DNA of 64,000 nt from Pseudoips prasinana (taxonomy: Eukaryota > Arthropoda > Insecta > Lepidoptera > Nolidae): positions 5,394,001 to 5,458,000 of the forward strand of contig OX621255.1 of the NCBI GenBank assembly GCA_951640165.1, in the 5' to 3' direction. Of the stretch, positions 36,801 to 48,800 are shown piece by piece. The notes below the pieces were generated by a model. That model was not told where the DNA came from and made no database searches. It was given only the letters and a program-made list of their open reading frames with translations. Positions within the stretch are counted from its first letter, which is position 1, and the number at the start of each line of letters is the position of its first letter. The position numbers and the translations under genes were made by a program.

Positions 36801-39800
36801 TTATTACTAGTAAAATTCATCACACTTCACCACTGGCTAACCTGGTGAAAATAATTAAGTAATACCATCAAGCATGCTACAATATTACTCCCAATCGTGG
36901 GGTGGAAGTATGATGTTCTAACCTATCACCACACGGGCTTGGTAGGGTATCGGGAGTGCTGAGAAAAAGAAATTGTCGTCCGAAGCACAGAAAGCTGCTG
37001 CGGCCAAGATGAAGGCCAGAGGGATCGCCGCGAGTAATGAGGTTAGTGATGATAGATAGACAGATCTTGTTCTGGCCCCCTACGGTATGGACCCTGACAG
37101 TTTATAGCACTTTAAATATGGGAAATTATAAGTAAGCTAGGATAAGATCATCTTCGGCGAGGACCGTGTTGTCCCCTATCCCTGACTTACGATCCCATGC
37201 CTGTATTAAGTGGCAGCGAAATTACCCTCTTTGTAAAATTCCATCTATTTAATTTAGGGCCCCATTAGAATGCCTGTAGTGATTATATATTAAATTAATG
37301 AACTATTGGCCTTCTGCGCTCATAATTTACTCGGTGTCTCCAAATTTGTATTCTAGAGTTCCAGTATTTTTTAACAGTTACAATTAGCCTAGGAGGTTTT
37401 CTCTGCTTCACTGGACAAGCGACCTCTAGTGTACAAAGGATTAAGCCAAAGGCCGAGTTAGAATTATATGTCATCTATATGAATTATGTTTTTCTTTTCA
37501 GGTAACGACAGTGGATTCGTCTTCTTCGGACGATTCATCGGGTTCTGATGGCAGCGATTCAGACGAAGAGGATGAGGTGAGTGTTTACCATATTTACGTT
37601 GGAATTTGTTCTTTAGACTATATATCGCTGATGGAATATTAATGACGCGGATAATAGTATGGAAATATACGTAAGGTCCACTCATTTTCTGTCCACGAAT
37701 ATGATATTGTGAAAGGCTAGCGAAAAAGGCATATTATAATTTCAGTTCCAAAGAATTAGCTTTTTTAACGTCTTGAACTACGAGCTACGGTACTCGGTTA
37801 CCATCAGTTGGAATGAAGGCTTATTCGTCGAAATTAAAAAAAAAAAAAAAACAACTATTTTTATGTACGTTTTTTATATTATCAACTGTAATTCCCATGA
37901 AATGCCGAGAGTCCTTCTGGTAAGTCTCTCAATAGTATGGAAACCTAAAGATATACGAAACCGAACGAAAATGTTATTTTAAAACGGAAATGGAACGCAT
38001 TTCCATCTTAAAATAATATTTTAACAAAAACATGTTTTGGTACCATGTTCAGTCGATCTTGAAATGTCGACTTTAGTAGTATTCCCACACCTTATGAGTG
38101 GGTGCCATAGTTGGGCGTGTGGAGGACTGAGTGTGTTGTGGCAGGAGTCGCCGCTGAAGCGCGGGCCGGGGCGGCCCAAGGGCGCCAAGTCGCCCAAGGC
38201 GCCGAGCACGCCGGGGCGCCGCGGCCGCCCGCCCGTGCCGCCCGAGCTGCGCCAGCCCGGCATCACCGAGATGAAGAAGTTCTGCAAGGCCGCCGGGATT
38301 CGCTTCGACTACAAGAAACTGGTTGAAGGTAAAGCTTCCGCCGTTTCTTTATGTACAGTACTCGTCTTCGGGCCCATAGCTTCTCAAATTATTCCGCCAT
38401 CGCGCTGTAATAAATATTATTCAAATTATTACAGGTTGTACGAAAAACAAAGAGCGAGTTCAAAAGATGTTGGACTTGTTAGTGGCTGCTGGGTTAGAAG
38501 GAAAGCCGACAGTAGAAAAATGTCAAGCTCTCAAAAAGGCAAAAATCGACAAGAAAGAACAGGAAAAACAAGCGAAAAAAGACGCCAAAGTCAAGCACAA
38601 AGAGCCCAAGGAAGGGGGTGAGTTGATTTTTATTATTTAAATAAATAAAAAAGGTTTTTATTCACGTAGACTTTAAAAAAGCGCTTGTAAATAGTCAGAA
38701 CATGTTTGTAGTAATATAGTTGTATACATTATTATTTCTAGTAACATAGATATTTAGGTACACATTGTATGAAAACATTTATAAAATTTATTTTATTATA
38801 GCATTGATATTTAGCTGGCTCGTATCAAGTTATTGTCAAGAGATTATGTTTAATTATCTAGTTTAAGTCTAATATTTTTACTACATATTGTCATTTAGGA
38901 TCGCTGAACATTACGGGGCGGCGCGCGGCGGTACGATAATATTAGTTGAACGATAAGGCCGGTTCGAGGCAATTACTGAATACTACTATTAAAACATTCA
39001 TCATCGACGGTCACCGTAGCCTAGTTGGTAGTGCTCCTGCTTACGAAGCTGGTGGTCCTGGGTTCGAATCCCGGTAAGTGCAAATATTTGTGTGATGAGC
39101 ACGAATATTTGTTTCTGAATCATGGATGTTTTCTATGTATTTAAGTATTTATCTATCTATATAAGTAGATATGTATATCGTCGCCTGGTACCTATAGTAC
39201 AAGCTTTGCTTAGTTTGGGGCTAGGATGATCTGTGTGACATTGTCCCTAGATATTATTATTATTATTAGTGGCGATCGGGCAGTCCATTGGCGCTATGTG
39301 GTGTTGTTTTCCTGAACTTTAATCTACATATACAATGCCCGGCTGCACAGTGGAACGAATGTATGGGAGCGGTTGGACGTAGACATGTCCGAAAAATAAG
39401 AGTAAAATTATGACAAACTAATGATGCCATCTTATTCGATTACTTAATGCCTTCATAAATTGTGGTGATGAATTTCTTCATAACTCCCATATTTCGGGAG
39501 TAATTTGAGAAAATGTGAAATTTTACTATGAAAATGAGTGTATCGAGCTCTCTCCCTCCTGATTCCGGGCTTGTTTCAAGTAGCGGTCTCTAATATCGTA
39601 ATGCTATTACTAAGAGCTATATTTAATACTAAGACACATAGTGCGCCAAATGTGCACTTTCTGGGATAAAAGGAAATGAAAATTAAAAAAAAAAAAACGT
39701 TTTTTCCCCATTTGTATTTACTTTAAACCGCAGACAGACTTATTAAGAGGTCTATAAATATATTATATATATATACAGAAATATATATTAACAAAAATAT

Positions 39801-42800
39801 TCACAAGAACTGATGAGAGTATGACTTTTAAGTAAGTTGAAGATTTACGAGGACTAGGATGTGTACAAGTTGAAGCATCAGATTTAGCAGGAGAAATTAT
39901 GGGCTCGATGACGTCACTTATATTTTCTGTAGAAGGTTCCATATTTTCATTCTGTAATTCCGGCCATTGAATTGCAGCCTGTAGCCAAATCTCATGTTTC
40001 TTCCGAAACTTATCTGTGCTTCTTCCAGACTTTGTCCATTTTGCATAAATGCGGTAGCAAAATCGACGACACCAGTCTTTTAAACTTGTTTCAGCACTTT
40101 CACATAACTGAACACAACTGTTATCTTTTAAAACACTGAACAAATAGTTAAAGTCGCGTAAATCTTTATGTGCGCGTGCGCATAAAGCAACGTGAATATC
40201 AAGATTTGTATTAAAATTTGGAAAATACATTGCGAGATTAGCTTGGATACAACGAGGTGTAAATCAACACTGATTTTAAAGTTACTAATAGTGACCTATT
40301 TATATAAAATCCAGGTATCCCAGGTATCCTTTGTTAAATATTGCAAGGTAATTAGTTATTGTGATAATTAGTAAATGATGCATGCTAAATTAGTGTATTA
40401 AGAGCCATTTAGTAATTAAATAATAGCAATGTTCTTATCAGTAATCATTAGTGCATCAGTTTTATATGTAAACCTTAAGTCCCTAATTATATATCCTAAT
40501 TAGCTTATATCTTCTCTAATTGGCTGCTCAGAAATGTTATTGTAATAAGGTAAACCTTTAGAAAAACGGTTTTAATCAACAAAATAAACAAAAAATAAAA
40601 AAATTGTGTTATAAAATAAACATCACTCTTTATCCCAGAAAGTGCACATTTGGCGCACTATGTGTCTTAGTATTAAATATAGCTCTTAGTATTAGCATTA
40701 TGATATTAGAGACCGCTACTTGAAACAAGCCCGGAATCAGGAGGGAGAGAGCTCGATACACTCATTTTCATAGTAAAATTTCACATTTTCTCAAATTACT
40801 CCCGAAATATGGGAGTTATGAAGAAATTCATCACCACAAGTTATGAAGGCATTAAGTAATCGAATAAGATGGCATCATTAGTTTGGCATAATTTTACTCT
40901 TTTTTTTCGGACATGTCTACGTCCAACCGCTCCCATACATTCGTTCCACTGTGGGCTGTGCCGATTAAAGCCTAGCCGCTGTTGCCCAGCTGAGCTTACC
41001 TGATTGTATATATAGGCTAGGCCTTCATCTAGATAATATTCTATTTTACCGCCATGTTGTGCTATATTATTAAAAACAAATTATAGGAATCGATTAAAAC
41101 CTACTTCTAAAATTGTCATACCGTTTTGAAACTTTGTAAGTGTGAGCAGGCCGGATCAATGGAATAATACGCTGATCTGACGATGAAGTCTCAGGTGGAT
41201 AGTGGCGTTCCCCAATGGATACAAGAATACCTCTGGAGTTGGTGCTCAATAGATTCGATTTATGTCTATTCTGTAGTTTCGTGTCCATTAAGCCTCAAAT
41301 TAATTTTACGTCAAGCGGACTGAAGTAAAATTGAGGTTTGTTTATATTATGGGGAAAGGGTTCTTATTGTAGATATGAAGGTTTACTCGTAATACTAATA
41401 TTTGTTTGATGTTTCTTTTTCAAGTTATAGATAATAGTTTAATTTTAAATTCGGTTCTAAGAAGTAAATTGTCTTAGTGAAATAAATGCAGTAAAATATT
41501 AAACAAACAAGTTTTATAGAAGAGTCTTTTAGAAAAACACAAAATTATGGCAAATAAAATAAGAGCCGATTTCAACATTACAATTAAACGCGATCAATTG
41601 ACGATAAACTCAGTTCATGTGTTTATCTGAGTTCAGAGCACACGTTTGAATTTCACCAGCAACTTTTAACTAAGCTTAAGTCTAACCTAGTTTAATTTTT
41701 TAAACGCTCGATTCCGGACGTTTATTTTTTTTAAACGCGTTTAAGAACCGTCAGATTTGAAATATCATTGACGTCATCATTTAATTTGTTAAAATTACCT
41801 TGTTCCGGTATTGCGAAGAATGAAAAGAATATTGGAAGTAATATTTATGTAACATATGATAACATTCTTGTTCAACGCTCAAGATGGATTCGGATGGATT
41901 TCATGACAAAGTTAATAAACAGTTCTCTCTGTATTTGAATGTATTTCAGAAATTAAAATTATTATGGCGCACTGCCATCTAAAGATATATAAAAGATTAT
42001 AAATATATACAATAATGATTTTATTTTATTAATTCTAATTAAATAGCAACGGAATAAAAAGTTTCATAGAAGGACAATGTTTTTAAAGCCTTATTACCCG
42101 CAATATGTCGTCACACAATGCAAATACTAAACACATCTTATAGTATTTTGTCTATGAAAGTAGTGATTTTGGCGACCGTTACGTTCTATGTCTACCTAAA
42201 CTTCGTTTTCGTAAACGCGATTATAATGTAGCTGGTGTAATCGGATTGTGGTAAACCAAGATTATTAAACTCGATTAAGCAGAACTAAGTTTTTTTATAT
42301 TGTTTGCAGATTACAGTTCGGTAGTATTTTCTCAAAAAAATAAATCTGCAAGTAGATATAAATAATGACTTATTAAAAATAATAGAATTGTTGACATTAA
42401 ATAATTTAATTCTAAACATTGACAAGACATATGTTATGACATTTAAAAATAATTATAGGACGCAGAGTAATACTTATGATATTTACATAAAATACAAAAT
42501 AAGCCTATAATGATTAAAATGAAAATAAATTTCTAGGATTAATAATAGATGAAAATATTAATTGGAAATCACACATTAACTACATATGTAATAAATTGAG
42601 TAGATTTCATATGCCCTTTCTATGTTATCCAAGGTTGTGAATCAAGACGCTGTCCTTACTTCTTATCATGCATATGTCACTTCTGATCTTAGGTACGGGG
42701 TAATGTTCTGGGGAAACTCAACAGAGAAAGATAGAGCTTTCAGGGCCCAGAAGAAATGTGTCATGGCAGTATTTCATATGATTCCTGCAAACCGCATTTT

Positions 42801-45800
42801 ATTAAATATAAGATTTTAACTTTTCCTTGTTTGTAAATGTATGAAATAGTTCTTTTCGTCAATACAAACAAGGAACTATTTATTGCTTTAAAGAGTAAAA
42901 GACATGAAAATAAAGTGTGCATGCCATTACATAAGACAGCTCTTTTAATAAAAGTGTTTTCTGTATGGCGCCCAGGATTTATAATAAGATTCCAATAAAT
43001 ATAACAGGTACCCAAGACTCAAGATAATTTAAGAAAAATCTGTATGATTTTTTTATTAATACAGCCTACTATACAGTTGATGAATATTTAAATGATGTTA
43101 CGATTAAGATGACATTATTAAGTAGGAATCAATAATTATATAATATAAAATGTAAACAAATCAATAATGTGTAATTATATAAGAATATTAATAAAATGGA
43201 CAAATTAAATAATTGATTAAATTTGATTAGTTATAAAATTGGTAAATACAATAATTGTCAATATTTGCACGCCGAAAGGCTAATATGGATCGTACGCTGT
43301 ATTATTTTTAAGATCTATTATAACCCATATTTAAGCGAATAAAATATTTGAGTTGGAGTTTAATTTTAAAGAACTCTGTTTTTAATACAAACGGTGAAAT
43401 CGGCCCTAAAAAACTTTTACAAAACCGTAAGTAAACATTACAAAACATAATTTTGTAAACTTTGAACATGTTTTTTATTTATTTTTTATTATGAAATATA
43501 GCTGAAGATATATTTATTATACACTAGTTTCGGTGATAGGTTAATATCGTAGTGGGTATGAAGTTAGGAGCATGTTTACGATGGTGATTGGCGTCAAAAG
43601 AGACATTGTTAACTATAGCTTTGTAGTCTAAACACACGGACTGTTTCACGAACAACTTTGGAGCGACTTACTTGCCAGAAGCTTCTTTCTTAGTTTCATT
43701 TGACCCTTCAACCGTCTAAAGAAGACAAGGTATCCCTTGGCTTCTAAAGAAATGAACCACGGATTAGACTCTGATGACAGACCAGCTATTCTTAACCCCA
43801 CCTGTACGATACGTACACTTGCAAATTGTAATTGTTACAGTTGGAGTGTGAAGAGAAAAGATCGCAGTTATTGTCACTAAAGTAATATATTAACGTAAAG
43901 TTCGCTTACCACAAATATTAGGTAACACAGTGACTTTTCTTTTCTCTAATGTTGTTCGCGGCGTAGTAACGAACCCACACTGATTCATTCATGAATGTGA
44001 TATTTATTTATAATAAGTAAATTGACGCCCGCTCGTGCCGAGCGCAGAGTCAGCAAAATATGTACAGTTGAAGACTGTACATCTTGGCAACCCCAAAAGA
44101 TAACAACAAATTTAGAGAGAAAGAAAAGCCATCACAAAGCAAAAAATTAATCCAAATTGAATGCGATGTTCCTAGTTCCGGTGTTGTAGCTTTGCCGAGA
44201 TGGTTCGGATCGAGGTTCGACGTTGGTGTCCTTGCTCGGCGATGATGTTTCAGCCTCTTCCTCCTGGTAGTGGTTGCTGGCTTTACGGATAATTTGAAGT
44301 TCAATGTCCCTATGATGTTGGGCAGTAGGTGATATGCTTGAACTGTTCTTGGAACAGCGGGGACAGCGCTTCTTCACAACCACTACAAGCAAGGCAATAA
44401 TGGCCAATGACAACAAAACGTAACTTATGACGTAATGATGAACATCGTGTGTCGAAATTATCGTCCGGGCTTCATCTTCCTTCTGAGTTTTGATTTGATC
44501 TGCAATCTTCGCATTTCAAGATCAGTTGGTTTAGTTTGAAGAGTGTTTTCAATGGAACCATACGTTCCCGATATAAATGTAAACAATGTTAACATCGTAA
44601 CAAGTAATGAGGAAAGTAATTATGTTTCTTTTCGTGTTACATTTCTTCGTAAGATGCTTGCATAGATTCTCGTGATCTCTCTTCGTTTGAATCTCAGAGT
44701 CCAAAGGTAAAGGTGACAGTTTGACTACAAATCGCTTGAGGATTCCCGCTTGAGTTTTGATGGTAGTAACCCGAACGTAGCCATCCGATCCAGGATGGGT
44801 TTCCAAGACACGTCCCATATCCCTCTATTCCCGCTGACAATCCAATATCGCAATAAGTCAGCCGAGCTCCTCCGTGCCACGTGCGTAAATGTGCTTGTTC
44901 AACCAAAAGGTGAGTGTAACGTCCTTTATGTGGTATGATGATCGCGTTCTTCATGTCAACAGGTAAGCTGGAGTTCTTAAGACGACCGCCAACCCGAATA
45001 ATTCCTTCATCATCCAAATAGGGATTCAGCTTGTGAATAGAGCTCTTTCTGGACATAGTTTCAGCTTTGTTGAGTTGATTATACTCCAGATTGAACTCTG
45101 ACCGTTGCACATGTATGACGATACTTCTATTCGCTGCACCTAGTTCGCTTGTTGTTAGGAATGCGGTCTCGGATTTCGACTTATTGCGCGCATTCGTAAT
45201 AAACCGTAGTATCCATGCAACGACTCGTGTTATTCGTGTCATTGAACTGCATTTATTCAATAACACACTTATTATATTATGTTGATCAAGAGTAGGTAAG
45301 ATTTGTTTTGTTACGGCGTGATTTACGCAACCAATGTTAGTTTCAAATGAGCATGATATGTTTTCGGGTTTTTCTTGATTCGATAAGAATTCTGAGCCTT
45401 GCCACCACAACTTGAAGCTCATAAGTTTGCTTGGTAGTAGTCCTCTTGAAGCACAATCGGCGGGATTCTCTTCAGACTTCACGTAATGCCACTGAGACGC
45501 TGGAACGATACGTTTGATTTTTGTAACTCTGTTAGCTACATACGCCTCCCATCTTGAAGTGTCACCTTGAATCCACGCCAAAACGACTTGAGAATCAGAC
45601 CAGGCCTGTACAGAGATACTGAACCAGGATAACGCATTCTTCGTTTTGTCTATCTGGTTCACCAATAGCTGAGCGCCGCACAGTTCGAGTCTGGGCAATG
45701 TAGTTTTCTGTGTTAGAGGTGCCACTCTCGTTTTTGCTACAAGCAAAGTTATTATAAGGATCGCCGTGTTAAGGTATCACTCGACTGTATATCACACAAG

Positions 45801-48800
45801 CATATGCTTTCTCGCTCGCATCACAGAAGCCAAGAAGTTCTACACGTTTTTGTTTGTCGCCAATCCATCTCTTGAGTTTCATGTTGTTAATGTAGGGCAG
45901 TTCTGTTTTCAGCTCTGTCCATTCAGTTTGTATATTGCTGGGCACTTCGTTATCCCAGCTAAGTTTACTTATCCAGAGTTTCTGAAAAAGTAGTTTGGCT
46001 TTGACGGTCACTGGAGACAGCCACCCCAGTGGGTCATAGAATTTAGAAATCTCTGAGAGTAAAGATCTCTTAGTTAAACGCTTTGTTCGTTCCACAGGCC
46101 AGTTAAAGCGAAGGGTATCGTTGCTAGGATTCCAACCGAGACCCAATGTTTTTGAAGATTCCTGAGATTTGAAATCAAAGGTGCTCTGGGTAGCAATTTG
46201 ATCTTCGTTTAAGGTTTCAAGTAAGGCTGGATGATTACTTGTCCACTTGCGCAAGTTCATGCCTCCTCCCCGCAACAGTTGAATTAGGGATTGTTGTAGT
46301 TGTTGAGCTTCTTTGACAGTGTTTTTTCCGCTTATGACGTCATCAACAAAACATTCCGTCTGGAGTATCTTAGCGGCTTCCGGATGCTTGATCCCGTCAT
46401 CCATGGCTAGCTGCTTCAAAGTGCGTATAGCTAGCCAAGGAGCAGATTTCGTTCCGTATGTGACGGTGCATAGTTGGTAATCGCGTAATGGTTCATCTCG
46501 CGAATCCCGCCAGATATTTTTTTTAAACTCTCGTTGGTCTTCTGATATCCAAATACAGCGGTACATCTTCTCGATGTCAGCAGTGAAAACATATTTATAT
46601 GTTCGCCAGTTCAGGATTAAGGCCTGTAAGTCCTGTTGTAATTTCGCACCTTTCTCCATCAGGCTGTTCAGACTGTAACCACTCGACGTTTTTTGGGATG
46701 CGTTAAATACGACGCTCAATTTTGTAGTTGTAGAATTTTCCCGCCAGACGCCGTGATGTGGTAAATAACAACTATAATTGTTATTTGAAACACAAGACGA
46801 TAGTTTCATATGACCGAGATCGGCATTTTCTTTTATAAATTTCCTGTACATGTTCGAAAGTTTTGGGTACCTATCCAGTCGATTTTCTAATTGTAGAAAT
46901 TGTGAAACGGCTACGGATCTCGCCTTTCCCAATTTTTCCTCAAAATTGGGAGAAAATGGCATTTTCACAATGTATTTTCCATCTTGCGATCGTTTTAAGG
47001 TTTTCATGCAAAAATGTTCACACTGGTCGTCCTTGGGAATGTCCTCGGAGATCTGTATATCTTCCGTTTCCCAAAATTTTGTTAATTCTTCAAGGTTAAA
47101 CAGCGCTACGTTACAGCTAAATGTTTCCACCTTTCCGCATAAAATCCACCCTATTTTCGTTTGTTGTGCAACGGGGGACTGACTGCTTCCTTTCAGAACT
47201 CCATCCAGAATAATTTCTGAATATACGTCGGCCCCTAATAGGATGTCAATTTTACGAGAGATATTGTATTCCGGGTCCGCAAGTTTCAAATTGTCCAAAT
47301 GCCTTCATTCACTCTTCTCAAACGATGTACTGGGTAAGTTTTTCGTCAGTTTTTTCATGATAAGCGCTTGAGGTGTATAACTGTATTCGGAGTGTATCGA
47401 TGAACAGGTTCAGTTAACCCCTGCAGTCTCCAGATACAGTCCCGATTCCAGTTACGCATGCGTTGATATTCTTGCGAGGAAGCCGTAGAATTTGAGCAGC
47501 ATTTTCAGTAATCTAATTCACCTGCGAACCTTGATCGAGCAGCGCGCGTAGTTTGACATAAGTCCCGTCTACGGTTTTCACTTTCAACTGTACCGTAGTA
47601 AGTAAGATTTCCATGTTACTTGTATTTATATGGTTTGATGTTTGTTGCTGGAAGGATGATGAAGACATCTTGTTTCCATTTTGTTCACAATTATTTTTCC
47701 TATTTGAAGTAATCATATTTTTCTTCTCTGGGTTGTGCAACAATGTGTGATGTTTCAAATTACATTCTCGGCAAGTTTTTGTAGATTTACATTCGTCATT
47801 TCAGTGGCTAAATAAACAATTTTTGCAGAGTTGTAATTTCGAAACAGTGTGGTTTCGTTTGCCGATATCCATTTCTCGGAATTTGTCACATTGCATTAAT
47901 ACATGACTTCCGTTACAATGTGGGCATTTTCCATGTATTGCGTGATAGTTGTAGGTTTTGTTAAAGTAGTTAGTGTTTTTCATCGGGTTTTGCTTGTTAA
48001 ATTTCCAACTCGATGTTTTCTCTGTTGAAGTTGTAGGACCACTCTTCTTAGCAGACTTCATCGTTTCGTATCCCATAAATTGAGTCTCGAGGAAATACAA
48101 GAAATATTGCAAGTTTTGTAGCTCCCGATGATTTTGGAGTTCCCTCATGTACTGACTAAACGTTTTGGAGTCCAGTTTCAGCGACATAATATGCACAATA
48201 AACGGATCCCAAGATGATGTATCGACACCGATATTCGATATTTCGCTTAGGCTTTCAATGATGACATCATGCATCTTCTTCAAGTTCGTGGAATCTGGAT
48301 TCTGTATCGTTGGAAGATTGAGCACCGTATTCATAAATGACGTAAACTGCAAGTGGCGATTATCATAACGCTGATTCAAAATATCCCAACAGGAGTTATA
48401 ATTATCAGCGCTAATGGTCCGATGTTGTACCAATCGCTCAGCTTCACCTCTCAGCTTCGTTTTGAGATGCTGCATTTTCTGTGCGTTGTTGATTACCGGG
48501 TTCTTGTGAATAGGTCCAAAAAATAAATAGGTCCTTGAACGAGATTCCGTGACTATAGTTGCCAAAAAAATTGGAATCTCGATCTTGGGTGCCGATTTCT
48601 CGTAGTGTACGGTGGACCAGATTTTGGAATTGAGACATTTTTTCAGCTCATCGTATTTCTCTTCGACGTCCGTAAACATTTTATAATAGGAACTGTTGGA
48701 CCCTTTTTATTGGAAATCAATTTCCCAGGGCAGTTTGTCGATGGGCTCCCATTTCGATTTTAGTGTGTTCAGATGGTCATCTAACGCCCACTTTTCAGTA

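Noticed and set aside
40629..40953. RAG-type recombination signal with nonamer
   Set aside because: The CACAGTG heptamer is present, but no ACAAAAACC-like nonamer lies 12 or 23 bases inside either end.
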